Part shown: piece by piece, positions 9,600-18,925 of the stretch | How the letters are laid out: the number at the start of each line of letters is the position of its first letter | Numbering within the stretch: position 1 is the first letter of the stretch | NCBI GenBank assembly: GCA_011374625.1 | Contig: DRPN01000168.1 | Location: 1 to 56,805 of the forward strand | DNA from: Bacteroidota bacterium | GTDB taxonomy: Bacteria > Bacteroidota > Bacteroidia > Bacteroidales > VadinHA17 | Direction: 5' to 3' | DNA length: 56,805 nt | Position numbers and translations under genes: made by a program | The notes under the pieces: generated by a model | Databases searched by the model: none | Told to the model about the DNA's origin: nothing | What the model saw: the letters and a program-made list of their open reading frames with translations, nothing else

Positions 9600-10120
9600 C
9601 CTCTGGCAAAACCTTTTGACTTATGAACCGAAAATTGACTTAAAATTATCAGAAAAACAGTAAATAATGCACTAATAATTACCCTGAACAAGGTAGTAAA
9701 AAAATGATGAAATGAGAAGACCTCAAAATAAAACAGGAAAGCATGATGGATAAAAACAAGAATTACGATATATTTCATAAACCAGGCAAAACCATAGTGG
9801 TGGATTCTCGGTTCACTGTTCGGAACATATCCGTCCTGGGGGATAATAAGTTTTAAAACGCCGGGGCGGAACCAGGCCATCAACACCGTAGCTGCCGTAT
9901 GAAACCCATAGGTATGTTGAAACAGGTCCATAACAAATCCGGTAAAAAAGGCCAGGATCAGTAGCAACCATCCGGGGGTTTCAAAAGGAAGCATCAATAT
10001 GAACAAGATATACAGAAAAGGCACAGCATAACTACTTATCTGCAGGTTATCCAATATCAACACCTGGACAAGCAACAGGATAATAAAAAACAATATGTTT
10101 CGGAACAGCCGATTAATCAT
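9596..10120 (-). CDS. mreD: Rod shape-determining protein MreD
   Basis: Small membrane component of the MreBCD elongation complex, 174 aa, almost wholly hydrophobic with about five transmembrane segments. Sequence conservation is low in this family, so the call rests on size, hydrophobicity and exact position between mreC (8-nt overlap) and mrdA (4-nt overlap). The segment with LAFFTGFVMDLFQHTYGFHTA resembles the family's typical GLLxDL turn. Confidence 0.9.
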   Translation of the reverse strand: MINRLFRNILFFIILLLVQVLILDNLQISSYAVPFLYILFILMLPFETPGWLLLILAFFTGFVMDLFQHTYGFHTAATVLMAWFRPGVLKLIIPQDGYVPNSEPRIHHYGFAWFMKYIVILVFIHHAFLFYFEVFSFHHFFTTLFRVIISALFTVFLIILSQFSVHKSKGFARG

Positions 10121-10931
10121 AGTTTTCCAGCTTTTTCCGCTCTTTTTTTTGCAGATTACTGATCACGTCCACATACACCAGACACTTAAAATCTGTTGAC
10201 AGTTTTACGACAATAGTATAAAAATTCCCATTCACTACTTTAGCCTTTTCCACAGTCCCGATCATGATCCCTTCCGGAAAAATGGCTGAGAAACCACTGG
10301 TTACAACGGTATCGCCCAATTCAATCGACACATGATAGGGAATATCATTCAGGATTGCCCTGCGGTAATCTTGTCCATCCCAAGACAAAGTGCCAAAATA
10401 ATCGTTTTTTTTCAGTTTGGCACTCACATGAAAGTTTATGTTCAAAAGCGAAATCACCGAAGAAAAGTTTTTGGTAACACCGGCTGTTATTCCCACTATA
10501 CCTTCCGGACAGATCACCCCCATTTCGGGACTTATTCCCTGCTTCCTTCCCTTATCTATAGTCAGATAGTTATGCATCCTATTGACACTATTGTTGATCA
10601 CTCGTGCCGAGGTGAAAAAATATTTCTGACGGTGCAGGGTGTCTTGTTCTCCGATGAAGAAAAGATCGTCTGATCGATAAACACGCTGTAATTGATTTTT
10701 TAAACGTGTATTCTCAAGAGACAATTTCCGGTTGGTTTCTACCAGCTGAAAGTAATCCGAGAAAGAACTAATCGTTTCGTTAAAAAATGCCGATATGTTT
10801 TCGGTCGCCGACACAAACCGGGCCCGTTGGTACAAGCTATATTGAATACCCATTGATACAGCAATCACTTCAAGAATGAGAAAAAACAGAAAAAAGTAAT
10901 ATTTATATAAAAATCTTAAAAGGTTTCTCAT
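10113..10931 (-). CDS. mreC: Rod shape-determining protein MreC
   Basis: Bitopic periplasmic scaffold that links MreB and PBP2/RodA. 272 aa; an N-terminal membrane helix (about residues 12-30) precedes a coiled-coil stretch (about 65-90, QLVETNRKLSLENTRLKNQL) and the beta-barrel MreC domain, with INNSVNRMHNYLTIDKG and GISPEMGVICPEGIVG as family-typical segments. It begins 22 nt after mreB. Confidence 0.93.
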   Translation of the reverse strand: MRNLLRFLYKYYFFLFFLILEVIAVSMGIQYSLYQRARFVSATENISAFFNETISSFSDYFQLVETNRKLSLENTRLKNQLQRVYRSDDLFFIGEQDTLHRQKYFFTSARVINNSVNRMHNYLTIDKGRKQGISPEMGVICPEGIVGITAGVTKNFSSVISLLNINFHVSAKLKKNDYFGTLSWDGQDYRRAILNDIPYHVSIELGDTVVTSGFSAIFPEGIMIGTVEKAKVVNGNFYTIVVKLSTDFKCLVYVDVISNLQKKERKKLENYD

Positions 10932-10953
10932 TCATCAAACAACTGTTTAGGAG

Positions 10954-11976
10954 TTATCGCATCAGAAATGAAAATTTATCTACATTCTTCAAAGCAATAC
11001 CGGTTCCTCTGGCCACCGCATGCAGTGGATTTTCAGCTATATGGAACGGAATATTAATTTTATCGGTTAATCTTTTGTCCAACCCCCGCAGTAATGCGCC
11101 ACCTCCGGCCAGATAGATCCCATGCGAGACAATATCAGCATACAGTTCTGGTGGAGTTTGTTCCAGAACCCCCAGAATAGCTGTTTCAATCTTGGATATA
11201 GATTTGTCCAGACAATGAGCGACCTCTTGGTAAGATACCGGTACTTCAATAGGCAGGGCTGTCATCAGGTTAGGCCCGCGAACTACATAATCCTGTGGTG
11301 GCTCGTCCAGGTCAGTCATAGCAGACCCAACATTGATCTTAATATCTTCTGCCGTACGTTCGCCGATTTTGATATTATGCTGGTATCTCATATAAGCCTG
11401 GATATCTGCCGTGAAGACATCTCCAGCCACCCGGATGGATTTATTGGTCACAATTCCTCCAAGGGCAATAACCGCTATTTCCGTCGTTCCTCCACCAATG
11501 TCAATGACCATACTCCCTTCTGGGGCCTCCACATCAATTCCAATACCAATTGCTGCTGCCATAGGCTCATAAATCATATATACATCCCTTCCGCCTGCAT
11601 GTTCTGAAGAATCCCGTACAGCCCTGATCTCCACCTCAGTACTACCCGAGGGGATACATACTACCATACGTAAGGCAGGATTAAACAAGCGAGTTTTGTT
11701 ATTAATCATATTGATCATCCCCCGTATCATCAACTCAGCCGCATCAAAATCAGCGATCACTCCATCGCGCAACGGACGAATGGTTTTTATATTCTCATGC
11801 GTTTTCCCCTGCATCTGCCTCGCCTTGTCACCAATGGCAATCAACTTTCCGGTACTTGTATCCATGGCTACAATGGAAGGCTGATCTACTACAATCTTAT
11901 CATCATGAATAATAAGGGTATTAGCAGTACCTAAATCAATCGCAATCTCCTGCATCAATAATGAAAATAGTCCCAT
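10954..11976 (-). CDS. mreB: Rod shape-determining actin homologue MreB
   Basis: Actin-like ATPase that orients peptidoglycan synthesis. 340 aa, full length. The phosphate-1 motif IDLGTANT is at residues 13-20, the phosphate-2 region reads MVIDIGGGTTEIAVIALGG, and the adenosine motif is GIYLAGGGALLRGLD. A short hydrophobic N-terminus (MGLFSLLMQE) could act as the membrane-binding segment known in Gram-negative MreB. It lies 26 nt after purH, so the whole purH-mreBCD-mrdA-rodA block is probably one transcript, an arrangement conserved in Bacteroidota. Confidence 0.97.
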   Translation of the reverse strand: MGLFSLLMQEIAIDLGTANTLIIHDDKIVVDQPSIVAMDTSTGKLIAIGDKARQMQGKTHENIKTIRPLRDGVIADFDAAELMIRGMINMINNKTRLFNPALRMVVCIPSGSTEVEIRAVRDSSEHAGGRDVYMIYEPMAAAIGIGIDVEAPEGSMVIDIGGGTTEIAVIALGGIVTNKSIRVAGDVFTADIQAYMRYQHNIKIGERTAEDIKINVGSAMTDLDEPPQDYVVRGPNLMTALPIEVPVSYQEVAHCLDKSISKIETAILGVLEQTPPELYADIVSHGIYLAGGGALLRGLDKRLTDKINIPFHIAENPLHAVARGTGIALKNVDKFSFLMR

Positions 11977-12002
11977 AAATCTTTTCGTATTTTATTTATT
12001 TT

Positions 12003-13523
12003 CTAATGTTTAAAGTGTCTAATCCCTGTAAAGACCATGGCTATATCATGGTCATTACAATAATCAATAGATTCCTGATCCCGGATAGATCCACCTGGTT
12101 GTACTACAGCACTGATACCTGCTTCGTGGGCTAGTTGCACCGAATCAGGAAACGGGAAAAAGGCATCGGAAGCCATTACTGCTCCTTTCAGATCAAAACC
12201 AAAACGTCTTGCTTTCTCCACAGCCTGTTTCATGGCGTCAATCCTGGAAGTCTGCCCGATACCATGACCCAGCAATTGTTTGTCTTTCACCAGCACTATT
12301 GCATTTGACTTGGAATGCTTTACCAAAATATTGGCAAACAACAGATCCTCTACTTCTGCTTCTGAAGGTTTCCGGTGTGTAACCGCTTTCAGATCCTCCG
12401 GCGTCTCTGTTTTATTATCCCGATCCTGCACCAATACCCCGTTGAGTGCCGTACGGAATATCTGCTTGGTAAATATAGCTTTTTTTCTCTTCAGAATAAT
12501 CCTTTTCTTCTTGGTTTTCAGTATCTTAAGCGCTTCCGGCATATAATCGGGAGCCATGATCACTTCAAAAAAAAGCTTGTTGATGTCTGCTGCCGTTTCT
12601 TCATCCACCACACTGTTGGTAGCCAGAATCCCTCCGAAAGCCGACACCGGATCTCCCGCCAAAGCATCCTTCCAAGCTTCAAACAAATTGCTTCGTATAG
12701 CAGCACCACAAGCATTGTTGTGTTTGAAAACGGCAAAAGCCGTATCGGAAAACTCAGCAATTAAACCCTCGGCAGCATCTATGTCAAGCAGGTTGTTATA
12801 AGAGATCTCTTTCCCATGGATCTGATCAAACCACGATTCAAAATCTCCAAAGAAATAAGCTTGTTGATGGGGATTCTCCCCATAACGCAATTTATTTCCA
12901 GAAGAAACACTCTGTTTGAATGATGGAATATTTTCGTCCCGGTTAAACCAATTAAATATCTGCGTATCATAATGAGAACTCACCTCGAAAGCCTGAGCGG
13001 CAAAGTGCCGGCGCTCTTTCGAGGTGGTAATCCCCTGCTTGTTTTCAAGAATCTCCAGCAGATCCTGATATTGACCTTTATGTGAAATTACCAACACATC
13101 CTTAAAGTTTTTTGCAGCAGCGCGGATCAGGGATATCCCTCCGATGTCAATTTTCTCAATCACGGAAGCCTCATCGGCTCCCGATTTCACGGTCTCCTCA
13201 AAAGGATAAAGATCAACCAGTACAAGGTCTATGGGAGGAATCTCATATTCCTTCATCTCCTGCCTGTCTCCGGAAAGTTCACGACGTGCCAATATCCCCC
13301 CGAAAATCTTGGGATGAAGAGTCTTTACCCGCCCTCCCAGGATAGAAGGATAGGCAGTAATTTCCTCCACCGGGGTTACAGAAATTCCCAGCTCACTGAT
13401 AAATTTCTGTGTACCACCGGTAGAATAGATCCGCACATTCATTTCATCCAACTTCCGGACAATATTTTCCAGACCCTCTTTACGAAAAACGGATATAAGC
13501 GCAGTCTCAATTTTTTTCTCCAT
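12003..13523 (-). CDS. purH: Bifunctional AICAR transformylase / IMP cyclohydrolase
   Basis: Catalyses the last two steps of IMP synthesis. 506 aa. The N-terminal MGS-like IMP cyclohydrolase domain (about 1-145) includes YSTGGTQKFISE and GGRVKTLHPKIFGG; the AICAR transformylase part includes LRYGENPHQQA, the catalytic FKHNNACGAA segment (Lys-His pair, with Ala where many families have Pro) and SDAFFPFPDSV near the end. It is the first gene of the elongasome operon, so purine supply and cell-wall growth may share a promoter; I could not identify that promoter with confidence in 13524-13709. Confidence 0.97.
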   Translation of the reverse strand: MEKKIETALISVFRKEGLENIVRKLDEMNVRIYSTGGTQKFISELGISVTPVEEITAYPSILGGRVKTLHPKIFGGILARRELSGDRQEMKEYEIPPIDLVLVDLYPFEETVKSGADEASVIEKIDIGGISLIRAAAKNFKDVLVISHKGQYQDLLEILENKQGITTSKERRHFAAQAFEVSSHYDTQIFNWFNRDENIPSFKQSVSSGNKLRYGENPHQQAYFFGDFESWFDQIHGKEISYNNLLDIDAAEGLIAEFSDTAFAVFKHNNACGAAIRSNLFEAWKDALAGDPVSAFGGILATNSVVDEETAADINKLFFEVIMAPDYMPEALKILKTKKKRIILKRKKAIFTKQIFRTALNGVLVQDRDNKTETPEDLKAVTHRKPSEAEVEDLLFANILVKHSKSNAIVLVKDKQLLGHGIGQTSRIDAMKQAVEKARRFGFDLKGAVMASDAFFPFPDSVQLAHEAGISAVVQPGGSIRDQESIDYCNDHDIAMVFTGIRHFKH

Positions 13524-13709
13524 AATATCGTTATTGTTTTATCTTATTAAATATCTATTAGTTATAAAAATCTTGCTAATAATCATATTTTAGCTGTAAA
13601 ATTAGATAAATTTATTCAGATAGCCCTGCCTAATTATAATATTTTCAAGTAAAAAAGAGTTTTGTAGTATTGTAAGGTTTGTGTAATTTCCCTGCCAAAA
13701 TAAAATATC

Positions 13710-14960
13710 ATGATCTTTTTCCGTTTATTACGAGAAAGTTTTATTTTTTCGATGCAGGCCATCAGGGTAAATAAATTACGTACATTCCTGACACTATTAG
13801 GTATTACCATTGGAATTTTCGCCATTATTTCCGTCTTTACCGTGCTTGACTGGATGGAAAATTCCATCCGTACCAGCATTTCTTCTCTGGGCAATGATAT
13901 TATCTACGTTCAAAAATGGCCCTGGGTATTTAATCCTGATGTAAAATGGTGGGAGATTATGCGATGGCCTGTTCCGTCCCTGGAAGAATATCAAAAGCTG
14001 AAACGCCGTTCCAAATGTGCCGAAGGCATGTGTTTTATGGTATCCGCCAATGCAAATATCTCTTACCACAGTAATACAGCAAAGGACATTGCTTTTGTGA
14101 GCGCCACAAAAGACTTTGAAGATATACGCTCATTTGATATTGAAAAGGGTCGTTTTTTCTCCGATTTCGAAGACCAAAGCGGAAAAAACGGGGTCGTTCT
14201 TGGCCATGATATTGCAAAAAGCTTATTTGACAATATGGATCCCATCGGAAAAAGAGTGACGATAATGAGGAAAAAACTTATAGTCATTGGCGTTTTTAAG
14301 AAAGAGGGAGCCGGAGGTATCGGGGACCAGGGATTGGATAAGGTTGCCTTTGTTCCTATCAATTTTGGCCGTAATGTGGTCAACCTGCGCAGCGAATCGC
14401 TGAATCCGATTATTATGATCAAGGCCAAACCGGGTGTTTCCCTCCTTGAGCTGAAAGATGAGATCACCGGTATCCTGCGTAGTATCCGGAGGCTAAAACC
14501 TTCCGCCCCGGACAACTTTTCCATCAACCAGGCCAGTATGTTGTCCCAGGGAATGAAATCAATTTTTAGCATGGTTAATCTGGCAGGTTGGATCATCGGC
14601 AGCTTTTCCATACTGGTGGGTGGCTTCGGTATTGCCAACATCATGTTCGTCTCAGTCAAGGAACGTACACGTATCATCGGTATCCAGAAGTCCTTGGGAG
14701 CAAAAAACAGTTTTATTCTGCAGCAATTCCTGTATGAATCGGTTATTCTCTCCCTTATGGGGGGAATCCTTGGACTGCTGATCATCTACTTTGGCACTCT
14801 GATCATCAACCACTCCCAAGACCTCACCATCACCCTTACACTGAAGAATATCATTCTGGGGCTTTCAATCTCCGGAGCCATCGGCGTACTCTCCGGTTAT
14901 ACCCCCGCTTTCAGGGCCTCCCGGCTGAATCCCGTGGAAGCTATGGCGTCAACATTTTAG
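13710..14960 (+). CDS. ABC transporter permease, MacB/FtsX type
   Basis: Inner-membrane permease of the MacB-like class that moves or pulls on substrates in the periplasm using a separate ATPase. 416 aa: one N-terminal membrane helix (about 27-45, RTFLTLLGITIGIFAIISV), a large periplasmic MacB-PCD domain (about 50-275), and three C-terminal helices (FtsX domain), the cytoplasmic loop having KERTRIIGIQKSLGAK as usual. It ends with the typical YTPAFRASRLNPVEAM. No ATPase or membrane-fusion protein gene lies beside it in this window, so its partner must be encoded elsewhere. It diverges from purH. Substrate unknown. Confidence 0.88.
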   Translation: MIFFRLLRESFIFSMQAIRVNKLRTFLTLLGITIGIFAIISVFTVLDWMENSIRTSISSLGNDIIYVQKWPWVFNPDVKWWEIMRWPVPSLEEYQKLKRRSKCAEGMCFMVSANANISYHSNTAKDIAFVSATKDFEDIRSFDIEKGRFFSDFEDQSGKNGVVLGHDIAKSLFDNMDPIGKRVTIMRKKLIVIGVFKKEGAGGIGDQGLDKVAFVPINFGRNVVNLRSESLNPIIMIKAKPGVSLLELKDEITGILRSIRRLKPSAPDNFSINQASMLSQGMKSIFSMVNLAGWIIGSFSILVGGFGIANIMFVSVKERTRIIGIQKSLGAKNSFILQQFLYESVILSLMGGILGLLIIYFGTLIINHSQDLTITLTLKNIILGLSISGAIGVLSGYTPAFRASRLNPVEAMASTF

Positions 14961-15091
14961 TTTAGAGTTTGGAGTTTGCTGTTCTGAGATGGTTTCAGTA
15001 AACATTCCTTTCGTGACAATCATTACAAACCCCGATAGGGATAAAGTACCCTCCTGAAGGAAGTCCAGTAGCGTAATCGGACATAATAATA

Positions 15092-15859
15092 TCAGTCATT
15101 CCTTTTTATCTTCTTGCACAATTCCACAAATTCTTCCACACTCAGTTGCTCGGCCCGGCGATTCAGCATATTCAAAGAAACCATATCATCCGGCAGAAAA
15201 CCTTTCAGCGCATTCCGTAGTGTTTTTCGCCGCTGGTTGAATGCTCTTTTCACCAAAGTAAAATAGGTTACTTCCGGACAAGACAGCTTCTTTCTTTCAT
15301 TTCGCACCAGCCGGATCACAGCCGATTTCACCCTGGGCCGCGGATAAAAGACCTGCTCGGGAACGGTAAACAAATATTCCGCATGATAAAAAGTCTGTAA
15401 TAATACACTCAGCAAGCCGAAAGTTTTGGATCCAGGCAGACTTACCAGCCGCTCAGCCACCTCTTTCTGTATCATAGCCACCACCTCCGAAACCCTATCC
15501 CTGAGTTCCAGAACTCTGTATAAAATCGGACTGGTAATATGATAAGGGAAGTTGCCGATGATGGCTATTTCTTCATCATTGCCGGGTGGTAATACAAATT
15601 TTAAAAAGTCTTCGGCAATGATCCTTTCCCGTATCTCCGGAAACCTTTCCCGCAGCCATGCCACCGAATCTTCATCAATTTCAATCAGAAAAAGTTTTTC
15701 TCCGAATTTTTCCACCAGAAACTCCGTAAGAATACCGTAACCCGGTCCTATTTCATAAACCCTACCAGCATTCCCGGCATTTAACACTCCGGCAATCTTA
15801 CGGGCTATATTCTTGTCTTGCAGATAATTCTGACTGAGTGACTTTCTGGGATGATACAT
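15092..15859 (-). CDS. rsmA: 16S rRNA dimethyladenosine transferase RsmA/KsgA
   Basis: SAM-dependent enzyme that dimethylates two adjacent adenines near the 3' end of 16S rRNA. 255 aa. Seen are the N-terminal SLSQNYLQDKNIARKI, SAM motif I YEIGPGYGILTE, the catalytic motif IV GNFPYHIT, and the RNA-binding C-terminus with FNQRRKTLRNALKG. The Asn-Phe-Pro-Tyr version of motif IV in place of NLPY is common in Bacteroidota. Single-gene unit. Confidence 0.95.
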   Translation of the reverse strand: MYHPRKSLSQNYLQDKNIARKIAGVLNAGNAGRVYEIGPGYGILTEFLVEKFGEKLFLIEIDEDSVAWLRERFPEIRERIIAEDFLKFVLPPGNDEEIAIIGNFPYHITSPILYRVLELRDRVSEVVAMIQKEVAERLVSLPGSKTFGLLSVLLQTFYHAEYLFTVPEQVFYPRPRVKSAVIRLVRNERKKLSCPEVTYFTLVKRAFNQRRKTLRNALKGFLPDDMVSLNMLNRRAEQLSVEEFVELCKKIKRND

Positions 15860-16058
15860 TGTTTCCCATTATTATTAAAACCGAAAAGTAACAATTTTCC
15901 CCCTGATTTGTTTGCAATGAATATATCTTTTAACGAAAAACATTCGCGTTTTCATCAAATACAGGTTGACATCCAGATAAATTTTTCTTTATATTATTTC
16001 TGGAATCGGTAATCCAGACCATGATTAATTTTTTCTTTTGATTTATGTGTTTTATTAT

Positions 16059-16159
16059 AATGAAGAAAATAAAAATTTTCTTCACCCATATAACCCGTTA
16101 CTCACAGTAAAACTGTTCGTGAGCCCGCTGTGCTCGGTTCACTCTCACAAGAATTTTTT
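16059..16159 (+). repeat. 101-nt dispersed structured repeat, copy A
   Basis: This segment matches the reverse complement of 56222-56322 over 101 nt without gaps, with about nine differences counted by eye. It holds the run GTTACTCACAGT, then ACTGTTCGTGAGC and GCTGTGCTCGGTTCACTCTC. GAGC and GCTC flank a 7-nt loop, and an outer AGT..AAC / GTTCACT pairing would extend this to a longer hairpin (the outer stem is weaker here than in copy B because of one G-to-A change). No protein is encoded. It lies between rsmA and patB. Confidence 0.85.
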
Positions 16160-16184
16160 GTAGCCTATTTTTAATCATTCCGTA

Positions 16185-16440
16185 TTGTCTGACTACAAAA
16201 CTTACCGGTTTGACACAGCAGACACTACTGGCAACCGGAGGAAAAGCCAAAGGATCCGGGGGGATTGTAACCTTTACTGCAGAACACACCCAGGAAAGTC
16301 TTTCCGGAAATGGGAAGACCGTTCGGCAAAAGGTGTCCAGATCCCTTATGAGATCTATATGGTCGAAGGGAAAAAGGAATATCCCGGTAAGACGGTTTCT
16401 TTTTAAGGAAAAACAAACGAACCAATCAGGGGATTTGACT
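16185..16440 (+). pseudogene. Possible remnant of a decayed gene
   Basis: Base composition here is richer in GC than the flanking intergenic DNA and two overlapping plus-strand frames read like protein pieces. One gives LLATGGKAKGSGGIVTFTAE around 16225-16285; another ends with IPYEIYMVEGKKEYPGKTVS before a stop at 16404. No single frame joins them and neither has a good start, so a frameshifted, truncated gene is plausible. I cannot name the parent family. Immediately upstream is repeat copy A, which may have taken part in the loss. Confidence 0.3.
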
Positions 16441-16538
16441 TCGTAAAGCTGCAGAAGGTAAACCTTGTACCTAAGTGCCTGGTTTTTAATTCCTGATTAA
16501 AGCTTTGGTAAAGGGGGATTATTTTTTACATATTTCAT

Positions 16539-16546
16539 TATCTTTG
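16539..16546 (+). promoter_or_regulatory. -7 element of the patB-carA promoter
   Basis: TATCTTTG matches the Bacteroidota -7 consensus TAnnTTTG and ends 19 nt before the patB start codon, which would give a very short leader. A good TTTG -33 element at the right distance is not seen. Confidence 0.45.
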
Positions 16547-16564
16547 CCGCAATAATTTAACGAT

Positions 16565-17752
16565 ATGAATAAACAGGATTTCGATTTTGACCGGCTGATT
16601 GACCGCAGAGATACTCATTCTTTTAAATATGACGGACTGCAGAAGGTGCTCGGAACAGACGAGGTTATACCCATGTGGATAGCAGACATGGACTTTGCCG
16701 TGCCTCCGGCCGTGAGTAAAGCCATCATTAAAAGAGCAGAACATCCTATTTATGGATACACTTTCCGGCCTGATTCTTACTATGAAAGTATCGTCCGGTG
16801 GATGGACAAACGGCACGGATGGAATATTGAAAAAGAATGGATTCAATACTGTCCGGGGGTTGTTCCTGCACTTAACATGGCGGTACAGGGCTTTACGGAA
16901 CCCGGTGAAGGGGTGATCCTACAGTCACCTATCTATCATCCTTTCTTTCATGCCATTAATCTGAATCATCGCAAGCTGCTCAACAACCAGTTAAAAGAAC
17001 TCGAAGACGGCACTTATATCATTGATTTTGACGACCTGGTTGAAAAAGCCAAAGAGGCTAGGCTATTACTTCTCAGCAATCCCCACAACCCTGTCGGCCG
17101 TTCCTGGGATGAAGACGAACTGCGCACCCTGGGCGAGATCTGTACAGCAAATAACCTGCTGGTCGTTTCCGATGAGATCCATGCTGACCTAACCCTCCCG
17201 GGACACCATCACATCCCATTGGCCAGCCTCTCGGAAGAGATTGCATCTCATACCATCACCTGCATATCCCCCAGTAAAACCTTCAACTTAGGCGGACTGA
17301 ACACTTCCTCAGTGATTATCAGTGATCCAGAGGTACGGAAACGTTTTGAAGAAGTAATAGAAAGCCTGCACCTTGGTATGGGCAACCTTTTCGGCATGGA
17401 AGCCTCTATCGCTGCATACAATCACGGAGAAAAATGGCTGGATGCCTTACTGAAATACATACAAGGAAACATTGATTTTGCCCGTTCCTTTCTCAAAGAA
17501 AAACTACCCGGGATTGGAATGTCTCCTATAGAGGCTACTTATCTGCTTTGGCTTGATTTCCGGAAAACAGGCATGAACAACGATGAACTACATAAGTTTA
17601 TGATCAATAAAGCCAAAGTGGGTAGCAATGACGGAACCATGTACGGACCGGGAGGAGAAGGATTTCAACGCCTTAATGTAGCCTGCCCTCACAGTATCGT
17701 TGAAGAAGCTTTTATCCGTATTTACAATGCTTTTAGCACTATATCAAAATGA
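16565..17752 (+). CDS. patB: PatB/MalY-type cystathionine beta-lyase or aminotransferase
   Basis: PLP-dependent fold-type I enzyme of the MalY/PatB branch; members cleave C-S bonds of cystathionine or cysteine. 395 aa. Diagnostic are IPMWIADMDFAVP near residue 40, HPIYGYTFRPDSYY, the GVVPALNMAVQGF segment, LLSNPHNPVGRSWDEDEL, VVSDEIHADL, and the PLP lysine in SPSKTFNLGGL (Lys238). Its stop overlaps the carA start (ATGA), so the two are translationally coupled, though no obvious metabolic link joins them. Confidence 0.9.
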   Translation: MNKQDFDFDRLIDRRDTHSFKYDGLQKVLGTDEVIPMWIADMDFAVPPAVSKAIIKRAEHPIYGYTFRPDSYYESIVRWMDKRHGWNIEKEWIQYCPGVVPALNMAVQGFTEPGEGVILQSPIYHPFFHAINLNHRKLLNNQLKELEDGTYIIDFDDLVEKAKEARLLLLSNPHNPVGRSWDEDELRTLGEICTANNLLVVSDEIHADLTLPGHHHIPLASLSEEIASHTITCISPSKTFNLGGLNTSSVIISDPEVRKRFEEVIESLHLGMGNLFGMEASIAAYNHGEKWLDALLKYIQGNIDFARSFLKEKLPGIGMSPIEATYLLWLDFRKTGMNNDELHKFMINKAKVGSNDGTMYGPGGEGFQRLNVACPHSIVEEAFIRIYNAFSTISK

Positions 17753-18840
17753 ATAGTCTCACTACCCGCAAAGCAAAACTGATACTGGAAGATGATACTA
17801 TCTTGGAAGGAAAATCTTTCGGTTATGAAAAATCCGTTTCCGGTGAGGTGGTCTTCAATACGGCCATGACCGGCTATCCTGAAAGTCTCACCGATCCTTC
17901 TTATAAAGGTCAAATTCTGGTCTTGACCTACCCGCTGATCGGAAATTACGGAGCACCTCATAAAGAGATGGAAAACGACCTGCTGAAGTTCCATGAGTCC
18001 AACCGCATCCACATCCAGGCACTTGTTGTATCGGATTATTCCTTCCGGTACAGTCATTGGAACGCCCAGGATAGTCTGGCTCAATGGCTGAAAGATAATA
18101 AGGTACCAGGAATCTTTGGCATTGATACCCGTGCCCTGACCAAAAAACTACGGGAAAAAGGTACTATGTTGGGAAAAATTGTTTTCGGCGAAGAAGAAGT
18201 GGATTTCTATGATCCGTCCCTAGAAAACCTGGTGGCACAGGTAAGCTGCACAAAAAAACATGTTTATGGAAAGGGAAAATACAAAATACTTTTAGTGGAC
18301 TGCGGGGTAAAATACAATATCATTCGCTATCTGCTGCAGCGTGATACTACGGTCATACGGGTACCCTGGAATCATCCTATCCACACGGAAGCTTATGACG
18401 GATTGTTCATCTCGAACGGCCCGGGAAACCCTAAACTTTGTCTGGACACTATTGATAACCTTAACAGAGCCATAAAGCAAGATACTCCAATTTTCGGTAT
18501 CTGTCTGGGTAACCAGCTTCTCTCGCTGGCATCCGGCGCAGATACCTACAAACTGAAATATGGCCACCGCAGCCACAACCAGCCGGTGCTGAAGGTAGGT
18601 ACAGACAAAGCATATATCACCGCTCAGAACCATGGCTATGCTGTAGATAATAACACCCTTCCCGGAGACTGGGAACCCTTGTTCATCAATATCAACGACA
18701 ACACCAACGAGGGCATGAGACACAAAACCAAACCTTTTTTTTCCACACAGTTTCATCCGGAAGCATCCGGCGGTCCTACCGATACGGCATATCTGTTCGA
18801 TGTGTTTGTGGATGCCATCGCAAAATACAAAGGGGATTAG
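17749..18840 (+). CDS. carA: Carbamoyl-phosphate synthase small (glutaminase) subunit
   Basis: Hydrolyses glutamine and channels ammonia to the large subunit for carbamoyl phosphate, precursor of arginine and pyrimidines. 363 aa. N-terminal CPSase small-chain domain (starts with KLILEDDTILEGKSFGYEK; GEVVFNTAMTGYPE is typical) and class I glutaminase domain with NGPGNPK, GICLGNQ (nucleophile Cys252) and FHPEASGGPTDT with the catalytic His. All catalytic residues are present. No carB follows; the large subunit must be elsewhere. Confidence 0.96.
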   Translation: MNSLTTRKAKLILEDDTILEGKSFGYEKSVSGEVVFNTAMTGYPESLTDPSYKGQILVLTYPLIGNYGAPHKEMENDLLKFHESNRIHIQALVVSDYSFRYSHWNAQDSLAQWLKDNKVPGIFGIDTRALTKKLREKGTMLGKIVFGEEEVDFYDPSLENLVAQVSCTKKHVYGKGKYKILLVDCGVKYNIIRYLLQRDTTVIRVPWNHPIHTEAYDGLFISNGPGNPKLCLDTIDNLNRAIKQDTPIFGICLGNQLLSLASGADTYKLKYGHRSHNQPVLKVGTDKAYITAQNHGYAVDNNTLPGDWEPLFININDNTNEGMRHKTKPFFSTQFHPEASGGPTDTAYLFDVFVDAIAKYKGD

Positions 18841-18925
18841 AACCCCAGACACAAAATTTTGAAACCCGATTATATTAAAATAAACATCTACAAAATACAT
18901 TATAAATAATGGTCATTCTTAGCTC

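Noticed and set aside
12003..13523. Possible frameshift in PurH at the lysine-rich stretch
   Set aside because: The frame remains open and the following AICAR transformylase motifs are in phase; the stretch is variable in Bacteroidota.
14063..14785. 240-codon minus-strand frame inside the ABC permease gene
   Set aside because: Antisense shadow of a well-supported gene; composition is not protein-like.
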